A stretch of DNA of 13,226 bases, from positions 71,969 to 85,194 of the forward strand of contig MEVH01000005.1 in the NCBI GenBank assembly GCA_001772665.1. Direction: 5' to 3'. Position numbers and translations under genes: made by a program. Source of the DNA: a candidate division WWE3 bacterium RIFCSPLOWO2_01_FULL_39_13 (GTDB lineage: Bacteria > Patescibacteriota > WWE3 > 2-01-FULL-39-13). Under the pieces are notes generated by a model. It searched no databases. It was not told the DNA's origin and saw only the letters and a list, made by a program, of their open reading frames with translations. Below, in pieces: positions 1 through 6,540 of this stretch (position 1 is the first letter of the stretch; the number at the start of each line of letters is the position of its first letter).

Positions 1-133
1 TGCCCGCAGCTCCATTTTTGATAGCCACATCAATAAATCTATGCCCATCAACTTTTTCACCCTCAATTGGAACAAAATATTCACCGGGCTGGATTAAACG
101 AGAATCAAGACGAACTTTAATGTTATTTTTCAT
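1..133 (-). CDS. murF: MurF N-terminus (UDP-MurNAc-tripeptide--D-Ala-D-Ala ligase), partial
   Basis: Only the first 44 codons lie in the window; the gene continues past the left edge. MurF is a cytoplasmic ATP-dependent ligase that adds D-Ala-D-Ala to the UDP-MurNAc tripeptide. Translation from the ATG at 133 gives MKNNIKVRLDSRLIQPGEYF, followed by VPIEGEKVDGHRFIDVAIKNGAAG. The DSR..QPG.YFVP..GE..DGH.FI..A..NGAAG pattern is the uridine-binding N-terminal domain shared by MurE and MurF. MurF is preferred because a complete MurE is encoded two genes upstream and this order fits a division/cell-wall cluster. The start is the first ATG after the stop of the NlpC-like gene, 35 bp away, and has no clear Shine-Dalgarno site. 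A second MurE-like ligase cannot be excluded from so short a fragment. Confidence 0.8.
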   Translation of the reverse strand, partial: MKNNIKVRLDSRLIQPGEYFVPIEGEKVDGHRFIDVAIKNGAAG

Positions 134-168
134 ACCAAATTTCAAAAGTATATTGTTATGAATCGTTT

Positions 169-948
169 CTAATCAACGATTTTTAGCCTTCTAACTTCCA
201 ATATGCCCTTTTGGTATAAACGCTCCCACATACTGCCTATAGAAGGCCGGAAACCAAAAACGGGCTTCTTATTGCGTACCCGAAAACTTGTTCGAGTTAC
301 TCCCGATGGAATTGTAACCAGCGAAGATTGTGCAAGACACAAACCTAATCTATCAAAAAACAAAAAAATCCCCATGTGCAGGTGCTTACTTTTATCCTTT
401 ATAAAAACAAGGTCTAGAGGCCTTGCTTGATCCACCGTTATTGGATTAGAAGCTTTTCCAGCAAATACAAATGTTCCAGCATAATTTGCTCCCATTTTTT
501 TCTCGTCCCTCCAGTCCAGAGACGCTTCAAACTCGTTACCAAGCGAAGTCTTGTGGAAAGCATATTCAAGGAGATTGTATACAAAACCAGAACAATCTAT
601 TCCCAATCCATAAAGCTTCATAAACTCACCAACTCCATTTTTTGTTGCATTTTTTAAAGACAACCCAACCCTGTCAGAAAGAGTTTCAGCCGATCTGCTG
701 AGTTGCTCAGGAGTTCCCTTTCCTCTATACCAGCCATATGGAACTAGCTTATTCTTATACTTTTCTGACACCTTCTTAGCCAATTCTTCGTTTATACCGG
801 ACTCGCGCATCAGCTCTATAAATTCAGGCTGAATATTATTTATGTAGTAAGGTGTAACCACTTGTTTACCATAGACGTTCAACTCAAGATAATCTCTACA
901 TCTTTTAACCGCATATTTATTCAACATCTTCAAATCAATATAAGCCAT
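169..948 (-). CDS. NlpC/P60-like papain-fold protein without signal peptide
   Basis: This is a 259-residue protein with a probable cysteine-peptidase (NlpC/P60 or CHAP-like) core. The visible catalytic signature is GIDCSGFVYNLLEYA, with Cys119, and a downstream DLVFIKD..KHLHMGIFL segment, with His191 as the likely catalytic histidine. NlpC/P60 enzymes usually cleave peptide stems of peptidoglycan. The first ~110 residues (VVTPYYINN, GKGTPEQL) are not a domain I can name, although from memory they resemble N-termini of other CPR proteins with this core. There is no signal peptide and no membrane segment, so the protein looks cytoplasmic or exported by an unknown route. It starts 10 bp after murE and is followed by murF, so it is almost certainly co-transcribed with precursor synthesis genes. 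The exact substrate is not known. Confidence 0.72.
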   Translation of the reverse strand: MAYIDLKMLNKYAVKRCRDYLELNVYGKQVVTPYYINNIQPEFIELMRESGINEELAKKVSEKYKNKLVPYGWYRGKGTPEQLSRSAETLSDRVGLSLKNATKNGVGEFMKLYGLGIDCSGFVYNLLEYAFHKTSLGNEFEASLDWRDEKKMGANYAGTFVFAGKASNPITVDQARPLDLVFIKDKSKHLHMGIFLFFDRLGLCLAQSSLVTIPSGVTRTSFRVRNKKPVFGFRPSIGSMWERLYQKGILEVRRLKIVD

Positions 949-958
949 ATTTTTAATG

Positions 959-2356
959 TTAACATCTCATCTGACTTAGGGTCTCCTGTGCCACTACAAA
1001 ATCACTCCAAGGAAGTTCTTCTCCACTAATATTCATGCTCCTTTCATGTCCCTTACCAAGCATCAAAACCCAGTCTCCTTTTTCAGCCATATTAATAGCT
1101 TTTTCAATCGCCTTTTTTCTGTCGGGTTCAATTATAAATGGAAATTTATGAGATCCTGATGCAATATCAGCGATTATTTTCTGTGGATCTTCTGATCTCG
1201 GATCCTCCAAGGTCAAAACAACAATATCACACAATTCAGATGCAACCTTTCCCATCGCGTGTCTTTTCTGTCTGTCCCTCTCACCAGCACATCCAAAAAC
1301 AGCAATAATTTTTTCTCTTTTTTTCCTTTTATTCCAGACTACATTTAATACACTTTTTAAAGCATTTTCAGTATGCGCAAAATCGACAATAACATTGAGA
1401 CCTTTCTTATTAGGAACATACTGGAATCTACCCTCAGGAGGATTAGCCTGAATTACCCCGCGGTAAATATCTTCATCAGAGACTCCAAGGTGCCTTGCAA
1501 TGGAAATGGCAAGAGCTGTATTCTGCATGTTATATTCACCAGGAAACCTTCCTTTGAAATCAGAGTTTCCAGCTATCTTTCGAAGAACTTTGTCCTTTTG
1601 TCCAACCTCAAAAAGTTTATTTGTTCTGCTTATGAATTTTTTAATTCTGCCTATTCCAATGCCATTTTTATTTAGAAACACAGCATCAGAGACTTTAAAA
1701 ATCAACGCTTTGTCTTTAACTAGGGACTTATAGTTTCCGTGTATGTCGAGATGTTCCGGGGTAACATTAGTAACTGCACACGCAATGAAATTGATACCAT
1801 GGATCCTTTTCTGCACAAGCCCATGGGACGAAACTTCCAGGACAACATACTCTGTGCCTGCGTCAACCATGTCTTTCAACAATTTAAAAAGAATATCAGG
1901 AGAAGGAGTTGTTGTATGCGAATCAATAAATATATTTTTGCCTTTATACCCTGCGCCTACAGTGGAGATGATTCCAACCTTTTTACCTGCAGTTTTTAAT
2001 ATTTCGTAAATCAAAGTACAAGTGGTAGTTTTGCCATCAGTGCCGGTAACTCCAATTATTTTAAGTTTCTTTTGAGGATTACCATATTTTTTAGCACAGG
2101 TTTCAGCCCAAAACCCACGTCCATCTTTAACCTGGAAGTATTGGACATTTGGTTTCTTTTCGACTTCGGGGAGGCTGTCTAAAGATCTTTCGCCAACAAC
2201 AACCTTCGCTCCGTTTCTAATAGCATCAAGAATAAAATCGTGAAGATCATAATTTACCCCTTTATACGCGATAAATAAATCTCCTTTTTTTATTCTTCTG
2301 GAATCAGTTGAAAAATCATTAACAGAAATTGTTTGATCGTTTATTTTCAGCTTCAT
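959..2356 (-). CDS. murE: MurE-type UDP-N-acetylmuramyl-tripeptide synthetase
   Basis: This cytoplasmic Mur ligase adds the third stem-peptide amino acid (meso-diaminopimelate or L-lysine, depending on the organism) to UDP-MurNAc-L-Ala-D-Glu. In the 465-residue form, the N-domain motif TDSRRIKKGDLFIAYKG is at about 17-33, the ATP P-loop GTDGKTTT at 105-112, TTTPSPD at about 148-154, the likely carbamylated lysine in VKDKALIF at 216, the C-terminal domain signature EDPRSEDP at 384-391 and KGHERS at 435-440. EDPR replaces the DNPR associated with diaminopimelate specificity, so the third residue cannot be read off safely. The frame is open up to a TTG at 2398 and has another ATG at 2380, but the ATG at 2356 puts the N-domain at normal length and removes the overlap with murB. 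No strong ribosome site is seen. The flanking genes are murB and the NlpC-like gene. Confidence 0.93.
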   Translation of the reverse strand: MKLKINDQTISVNDFSTDSRRIKKGDLFIAYKGVNYDLHDFILDAIRNGAKVVVGERSLDSLPEVEKKPNVQYFQVKDGRGFWAETCAKKYGNPQKKLKIIGVTGTDGKTTTCTLIYEILKTAGKKVGIISTVGAGYKGKNIFIDSHTTTPSPDILFKLLKDMVDAGTEYVVLEVSSHGLVQKRIHGINFIACAVTNVTPEHLDIHGNYKSLVKDKALIFKVSDAVFLNKNGIGIGRIKKFISRTNKLFEVGQKDKVLRKIAGNSDFKGRFPGEYNMQNTALAISIARHLGVSDEDIYRGVIQANPPEGRFQYVPNKKGLNVIVDFAHTENALKSVLNVVWNKRKKREKIIAVFGCAGERDRQKRHAMGKVASELCDIVVLTLEDPRSEDPQKIIADIASGSHKFPFIIEPDRKKAIEKAINMAEKGDWVLMLGKGHERSMNISGEELPWSDFVVAQETLSQMRC

Positions 2357-2366
2357 ATCAAGATTC

Positions 2367-3383
2367 TTAAACAACCACATTCTCAAACTCAAGCTCAATT
2401 CCGAAATTTCTTATTACTTCTGATTTAACCTTAAGTGCTAAATTCAATATTTCTTTTCCGCTTGCACCACCATAATTTACAAGAATAAGAGCGTGTTTCT
2501 CAGAAACACCACACCTTCCAAATTTCTTTCCTTTAAAACCTAAATTCTCTATTAGCCAGCCGGCAGGAATTTTAAATCCCTTTGCATTTTGATATGAAGG
2601 CATATCGGGATAACTCGCCTTTAACCTGTTAAGTCTTTCTGCAGAGACCTCGGGATTTTTAAAGAAACAGCCCGCGTTTCCATATTTCCTGTAATCAGGA
2701 ATCTTTTCTTTCCGCAGTTTTAAAATGACGTTTCTGACTTCGGATGGATCTGAGCTTTTCAGATTTTGCTTTTTTATCTCCTCTTTAATTCCCTGATAAT
2801 TAATAAGTGGAAGGAAAGTTTTTGAAAGTTTAAGCGTAACTTTGGTGACAATATATCCGCCGAGAAGTTTCTTTTTAAAAATGCTTTCTCTATATTCAAA
2901 CCTGCAGTCATTTTTTTCAAAAACCTTTAACTTTCCGGACTTCAGATCAACTGCCTCAAGGGATTCAAAAACATCTTTAAGTTCCAGCCCATAGGCTCCG
3001 ATATTTTGAACCGCAGCTGCTCCAACTGTTCCAGGGATTCCTGACAGGTTTTCTATAGCAGAAAGTCCCCTGCCAATTGAAAATTTAACTATATCATCCC
3101 AGATTTCTCCACCTCCAAAGGAATAAAAAACTAAGGACCTTGAACTCCCGACTTCATTGGCTCCTTTAATCCGATTTAAAATAACAAGCCCATCAAAATC
3201 TTTGGTAAAAAGGATATTGCTTCCACTACCTAGAATCAGCTTGGGATTATTTAGATAGATGGGAGAATTCATCATTTCCTCCAAATCTTTTTCAGATTTA
3301 ACTTTGCAGAAATACTTTGCATTTACATCAATGTTGGAGGTGTTATAAGGCTTAAGGGAAATATCTCGCTGGATTTCAACCAT
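2367..3383 (-). CDS. murB: MurB, UDP-N-acetylenolpyruvoylglucosamine reductase (type I)
   Basis: This 338-residue cytoplasmic flavoenzyme reduces the enolpyruvyl ether made by MurA to give UDP-MurNAc, using NADPH and FAD. FAD-domain motifs are LGSGSNILF (51-59) and LSGIPGTVGAAAVQNIGAYG (113-132), the latter being the loop typical of the E. coli-like type I enzymes. EYRESIF (163-169) supplies the conserved Tyr-Arg, GNAGCFFKNP (235-244) carries the proton-donor position, and Glu334 near the C-terminus fits the second catalytic acid. The donor position is Cys239, where E. coli has Ser229; cysteine there is chemically plausible. Length is normal. The ATG at 3383 lies 6 bp after the murA stop, so the two are co-transcribed and probably coupled, with no Shine-Dalgarno site. 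Confidence 0.95.
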   Translation of the reverse strand: MVEIQRDISLKPYNTSNIDVNAKYFCKVKSEKDLEEMMNSPIYLNNPKLILGSGSNILFTKDFDGLVILNRIKGANEVGSSRSLVFYSFGGGEIWDDIVKFSIGRGLSAIENLSGIPGTVGAAAVQNIGAYGLELKDVFESLEAVDLKSGKLKVFEKNDCRFEYRESIFKKKLLGGYIVTKVTLKLSKTFLPLINYQGIKEEIKKQNLKSSDPSEVRNVILKLRKEKIPDYRKYGNAGCFFKNPEVSAERLNRLKASYPDMPSYQNAKGFKIPAGWLIENLGFKGKKFGRCGVSEKHALILVNYGGASGKEILNLALKVKSEVIRNFGIELEFENVVV

Positions 3384-3389
3384 AAGTAT

Positions 3390-4706
3390 TTATTCACTGA
3401 CAACTTTAATATCAGCACCAAGACTTTTGTAAGCCTCAAAAATATCAGGATACCTGCGCTTCAAAATATCCGCACCATGAATTGTAGTTGCAACAGAATC
3501 ACAAAGGGAAGCCAAAAAAATCGCCTTGCACGCCTGGATCACCCCTGGAGGAGTCACATCTCCGCCATTAAATATTACCGGCCCTTTTACTATAATGCGC
3601 TGAGGGTCGCACATAAAAATATCTGCTCCCATCGAATTCAGCTCCCTTATAAAATCAAGTCCGGTCTCATACATCCAGTTTTGCACAAGAAGACTTCCTT
3701 TCAGCTTGCATGCCAATGTCACAATTACAGGCAGAACATCAACAGGAAAACCCGGCCACGGCCTTGGAACAAATTTAGGAATATCTTTTACAGCCAAGGG
3801 AAAACCCGAGTTCACAAGATCAATCCTGAGCTCCTTGCCTCTTTTAGCAATCAAATCTTTTCCACTTGTCTTAAGTAAAATTCCAAACTTCGGAAACCAG
3901 TTTTCAAAAATACCTGTTATTGAAGGAATATTGGCTCCTTTGATTATTATTTCTCCATTAGTGATTGCAGCTGCAACAATGTATCCAGCAATATCAACAA
4001 AATCAGGTTCAGGAATAAATTCGGCGCCTTTTAAAGGACTTTTTCCTGAAATAGAGATTCTATTAGAACCAATTCCTGATATCTTAGCGCCCATATGTAA
4101 AAGGAGTTCTAAAACCTGTGCAACATGAGGCTCACACGCAGAATCGGTCAACGAGAAATTGGAGTTCACACCAGCCGTATACATTGCAAAGTTTTCTGTT
4201 GCCGTAACACTGGCTTCAGACTGCCAGACATCATAGCTCTTTTTTAAAGTTTTAGGAGCAGTAAAGCGGGCATAACCGTCGAAATATTCGACCTTTACTC
4301 CAAGCTTCTGAAACACATCAATGTGGGCAGAAATGGACCTTTTGCCTAAAACACATCCTCCGGGAACCGGAATTTCAGCCTTTCCGAAACGCGCAAGAAG
4401 TGACCCGGCAAACAATATAGATGCTCTTATTTTTCCTCCTAAATCCTGATCAACCTTATAAGACTTAAGATTTTTACAGGTTATTTTTATTTGGGAATAA
4501 TCAGAATCATCTATCTTTGCTCCAAGAAGTTTAAGCATTTCAAGAATCTTTTCTACATCAGTGCTCTTTGGAACATTGCGGTATACAACCTCTTCGTCTG
4601 TCAAAATCGCTGCTGGAAGAGCAGCAACAATAGCATTCTTATTGGGGATGGGAAAAGCATTTCCTCTTAGGGGCTTTCCGCCGGTAACAACAATCGTTTC
4701 TTTCAT
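3390..4706 (-). CDS. murA: Divergent MurA-family UDP-GlcNAc 1-carboxyvinyltransferase
   Basis: MurA transfers enolpyruvate from PEP to UDP-GlcNAc, the first committed step of peptidoglycan synthesis. The 438-residue form starts MKETIVVTGGKPLRG, which matches the usual MurA start; the frame stays open to a GTG at 4760, but the extra 18 residues do not look MurA-like. By eye against E. coli, Lys22-Asn23 (here 23-24), Arg91 (94), loop Cys115 (118, in VPGGCVLGKR), Arg120 (123), His125 (128), Asp305 (323, in PGFPVD) and probably Arg397 (417, in KRRYPD) are retained. Arg331 is replaced by Trp344 in QNWMYE, and Arg371 by Gln391 in VIQACKA. The retained cysteine predicts fosfomycin sensitivity if the site is otherwise canonical. 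It is followed by murB, which supports MurA rather than an AroA (EPSP synthase) role. Confidence 0.85.
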   Translation of the reverse strand: MKETIVVTGGKPLRGNAFPIPNKNAIVAALPAAILTDEEVVYRNVPKSTDVEKILEMLKLLGAKIDDSDYSQIKITCKNLKSYKVDQDLGGKIRASILFAGSLLARFGKAEIPVPGGCVLGKRSISAHIDVFQKLGVKVEYFDGYARFTAPKTLKKSYDVWQSEASVTATENFAMYTAGVNSNFSLTDSACEPHVAQVLELLLHMGAKISGIGSNRISISGKSPLKGAEFIPEPDFVDIAGYIVAAAITNGEIIIKGANIPSITGIFENWFPKFGILLKTSGKDLIAKRGKELRIDLVNSGFPLAVKDIPKFVPRPWPGFPVDVLPVIVTLACKLKGSLLVQNWMYETGLDFIRELNSMGADIFMCDPQRIIVKGPVIFNGGDVTPPGVIQACKAIFLASLCDSVATTIHGADILKRRYPDIFEAYKSLGADIKVVSE

Positions 4707-4765
4707 ACAAGCGTTAGAACGGAACCGCCTTCCAAATATCACAAATTCCGAGTGGGTCACTTCTG

Positions 4766-5170
4766 TCAGTCCGGCACTACCAATTTTAAGAATTTAACTT
4801 TTATAAAATCCATATCAAACGAAACAATTTTTTTTATGCCGGCTTTTTTGCAATAGTAAGCATGAAAAGAGTCGAAAGTTTTTAATTTATATTTTGAGGA
4901 TATTCGAAATATTGATTTTAAATCGTCTCTATCAAATTCAAAATCTAAAAGCTGGATATTCTGAAAATCCAGCAGATTAATTATGGTTTTATTTGCAGTT
5001 TCTGCTCCATTATACTTTTGAATTATGTAATGAACCTCATTCAATACATAAGGGGAAATGATAGCACCAATATGATCCTTTATAAATTTAACCGATCTTT
5101 TGTGCCATACCGAAGTAGGAGACAGATAACCAATTAATACACAGCTGTCTAGAAATACGTGCTCATTCAT
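4766..5170 (-). CDS. PIN-domain ribonuclease, probable VapC-like toxin
   Basis: This is a 134-residue single-domain PIN protein. The acidic residues expected to hold metal are visible: Asp8 in VFLDSCVLIGYL, Glu45 in YVLNEVHYII, Asp100 in TFDSFHAYYC, and Asp119/Asp121 in VSFDMDF. Free-standing PIN proteins of this size next to an AbrB/MazE-type gene are usually toxins that cut RNA, often tRNA. The ATG at 5170 is chosen because a GGAGG lies six bases upstream (5177-5181); a GTG at 5188 would extend it by six residues. The ATG overlaps the TGA of the upstream gene (ATGAATGA), which is typical of translationally coupled antitoxin-toxin pairs. The target is unknown. A housekeeping PIN role is possible but less likely given the partner. 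Confidence 0.82.
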   Translation of the reverse strand: MNEHVFLDSCVLIGYLSPTSVWHKRSVKFIKDHIGAIISPYVLNEVHYIIQKYNGAETANKTIINLLDFQNIQLLDFEFDRDDLKSIFRISSKYKLKTFDSFHAYYCKKAGIKKIVSFDMDFIKVKFLKLVVPD

Positions 5171-5480
5171 AGATCCCCTCCAAATCACGATTCATGTCCT
5201 CAATCGTGTAACCCTTAGGTACTTTAAGATTATACTTTTCAACCAGATTCATAACCTGCTTTACATATTTGTCATTTGCATCAGAAGATTTATCATCCTT
5301 TAAAAGGAGTCCGTATTCGGTTTGACTCATCGTGAATTTATGTCCTTCTTCATAGGGAAAATCAGCAGGGATTGTCACAACCTTGCTGTTGCCACTTCTA
5401 TACACAGTAACAGAAGCTTCTCTGACAACAGAAGCCTTGGAGTAATCTTTGATCTTGGGGTTATTATTCTTTTTCACCAT
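5163..5480 (-). CDS. AbrB/MazE-like (SpoVT-fold) DNA-binding protein, probable antitoxin
   Basis: The 105-residue form has a swapped-hairpin AbrB-type domain at about 23-58 (ASVTVYRSGNSKVVTIPADF, then GHKFTMSQTEYGLLLKDD). The RSGNSKVVTIP segment is the family hallmark. The C-terminal ~45 residues (KYVKQVMNLVEKYNLKVPKG and onward) are charged and would be the toxin-binding arm if this is an antitoxin. AbrB-type antitoxins bind their own promoter with the toxin and repress the pair. ATG 5480 is preferred over an upstream GTG at 5495. There is no Shine-Dalgarno site before it, but a possible promoter ends just upstream. The stop overlaps the start of the PIN gene by 8 bases. The pair sits between secF and murA in the same orientation, so read-through transcription is likely. 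Confidence 0.82.
   Translation of the reverse strand: MVKKNNNPKIKDYSKASVVREASVTVYRSGNSKVVTIPADFPYEEGHKFTMSQTEYGLLLKDDKSSDANDKYVKQVMNLVEKYNLKVPKGYTIEDMNRDLEGIYE
5171..5181 (-). promoter_or_regulatory. Shine-Dalgarno site of the PIN gene
   Basis: Minus-strand GGAGGGGATCT precedes ATG 5170, with GGAGG at 5181-5177 and six bases between. It is the only textbook ribosome-binding site noticed upstream of a chosen start in this window, and it decides the start of the PIN gene. It lies inside the last codons of the antitoxin-like gene, so toxin translation can be independent of, or boosted by, upstream translation. Confidence 0.75.
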
Positions 5481-5486
5481 GACATA

Positions 5487-5515
5487 AGCATACACTCGTC
5501 ATACACGCCCTGCAA
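5487..5515 (-). promoter_or_regulatory. Possible promoter of the AbrB/PIN pair
   Basis: On the minus strand, TTGCAG (5515-5510) is separated by 17 bases from TATGCT (5492-5487). Each box matches the sigma70 consensus at only four of six positions. Initiation would fall at about 5480, which is the A of the start codon. The evidence is weak by itself and rests on spacing and position. Confidence 0.3.
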
Positions 5516-5526
5516 GCTTTGATAAA

Positions 5527-6411
5527 TTATTTTTGTCTTCTAAACTTTTTTGTAAAAATAAGAAGAAGCGGAGCAGCTGTAAATGTTGAAGAATATGTTC
5601 CAGTAATTGTACCGACAAGAAGGGCAACTGCAAACCATTTGATAGTTGATCCTCCCAAAAGGACTAAAGCAGTAAGCATAAATACTATAGTCATAGAATT
5701 ATTCAAAGAGCGCGCAAGAGTTTCGGTAACCGCTTTATTTATCAGATCTTCGAAAGGAGCATTTCTATTTCGCTTAAGCGACTCTCTGATGCGGTCAAAA
5801 ACAACTATTGTATCGTGTACGCTAAAGCTAAGCGTAGTTAAAACCGCTGTTACAAACAAAGTATCGATCTCTACTTTAAAGAAATGCCCGAACACCGCAA
5901 AGGCACCAATTAAAATAAAAGTATCATGGAACATAGCAAGGATAGCTGCGGTGCCGTAAATTCTGTCTTTAAACTGGTAGGCAACATAGGCAAGAATAAA
6001 AATTGAAGCAATAACTATTGCAACAGCTGTTTTTATTAAAAGCTCCCGCCCAAGCGTAGGACCAACAGTTTCAAACCTGACTTCAACCGCATCACCAAAT
6101 TCAGGCTGTAAACTCGAGAGAACTTCGTTCTTTTTTGATTCATCTATTGGGTCCATCCTCAAAACATAATTATTGCTTTCGCGGACTGACTGGACCGAAC
6201 CAACAGCAACACCTTCTATTTTTTCAGCACTAATCTTGATCGAATCTGCATCTGCGCCGGCATCCTCACTTAATTGAACCTCAAGAAGAGATCCCCCGGT
6301 AAAATCTATAGAGGGTTTTAATCCCCATAAAGCGAGACTGGCAATACCTATTGAAAGAAATATTCCTGAAATCAAAAAATATATCCACTTGTACTTCATG
6401 AAACGGATCAT
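5527..6411 (-). CDS. secF: SecF, protein-export membrane subunit
   Basis: SecF pairs with SecD in the membrane and uses the proton gradient to help pull exported proteins out of the SecYEG channel. The 294-residue sequence has TM1 at about 9-30, followed by the family motif LKPSIDFTGGSLLEVQ (31-46). An extracytoplasmic domain runs to about 115, VGPTLGRELL is at 116-125, and five more hydrophobic segments fill about 127-288. The conserved TM4 segment FSVHDTIVVFDRIRE (196-210) carries Asp200, the position implicated in proton coupling. Length is normal. ATG 6411 and ATG 6399 (MKYKWIYF) are both possible starts. It lies about 100 bp after secD, separated by a palindrome cluster. No separate promoter is convincing, so it is probably co-transcribed with secD. 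Confidence 0.95.
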   Translation of the reverse strand: MIRFMKYKWIYFLISGIFLSIGIASLALWGLKPSIDFTGGSLLEVQLSEDAGADADSIKISAEKIEGVAVGSVQSVRESNNYVLRMDPIDESKKNEVLSSLQPEFGDAVEVRFETVGPTLGRELLIKTAVAIVIASIFILAYVAYQFKDRIYGTAAILAMFHDTFILIGAFAVFGHFFKVEIDTLFVTAVLTTLSFSVHDTIVVFDRIRESLKRNRNAPFEDLINKAVTETLARSLNNSMTIVFMLTALVLLGGSTIKWFAVALLVGTITGTYSSTFTAAPLLLIFTKKFRRQK

Positions 6412-6441
6412 AAACTTAAAAAACTATCACTTCTTATCAAC

Positions 6442-6540
6442 TACCGCGAGCTTACGCACGCGGTATGCTGTAATGCTCGCTTTGCGAGTTTTATGGCTCA
6501 AATCCCTCGACCTTACGGTCGGGGTATTTCGCTCGCATTA
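6442..6540. repeat. REP-like cluster of three GC-rich palindromes at the secD 3' end
   Basis: Hairpin A (6442-6465) has arms TACCGCGAGC and GCACGCGGTA around the loop TTAC, with one A-A mismatch. Hairpin B (6476-6488) is CTCGC-TTT-GCGAG followed by TTTT. Hairpin C (6505-6524) is CCTCGACC-TTAC-GGTCGGGG, with one T-G pair on the plus strand. A and C share the TTAC loop and align at 15 of 19 positions across CGA.CTTACG...CG.GGTA, so they look like diverged copies of one unit. TAATGC (6471-6476) and GCATTA (6535-6540) form outer inverted repeats around B and C. The secD stop (6515-6513) lies in the loop of C. Similar palindromic units elsewhere are REP/BIME elements that can stabilise mRNA or attract REP-type transposases. 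No such transposase is in the window. Confidence 0.7.

Noticed and set aside
161..181. Hairpin AATCGTT/AACGATT across the stop of the NlpC-like gene
   Set aside because: Seven pairs, mostly A-T, with no T-run after it; too weak to call a terminator between genes that look co-transcribed.
2357..2398. Upstream TTG/ATG starts for MurE giving up to 479 residues
   Set aside because: The extra residues overlap the murB end and do not resemble a MurE N-terminus; the ATG at 2356 gives the usual domain boundary.
4707..4760. GTG start extending MurA by 18 residues
   Set aside because: The family begins just before the first TGGKPLRG-type motif; the extension lacks similarity and the codon is GTG, against an ATG at 4706.
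6475..6492. CTCGC-TTT-GCGAG followed by TTTT read as a plus-strand terminator
   Set aside because: There is no plus-strand gene upstream, and on the transcribed minus strand the hairpin is followed by a mixed sequence. It fits better as part of the palindrome cluster.
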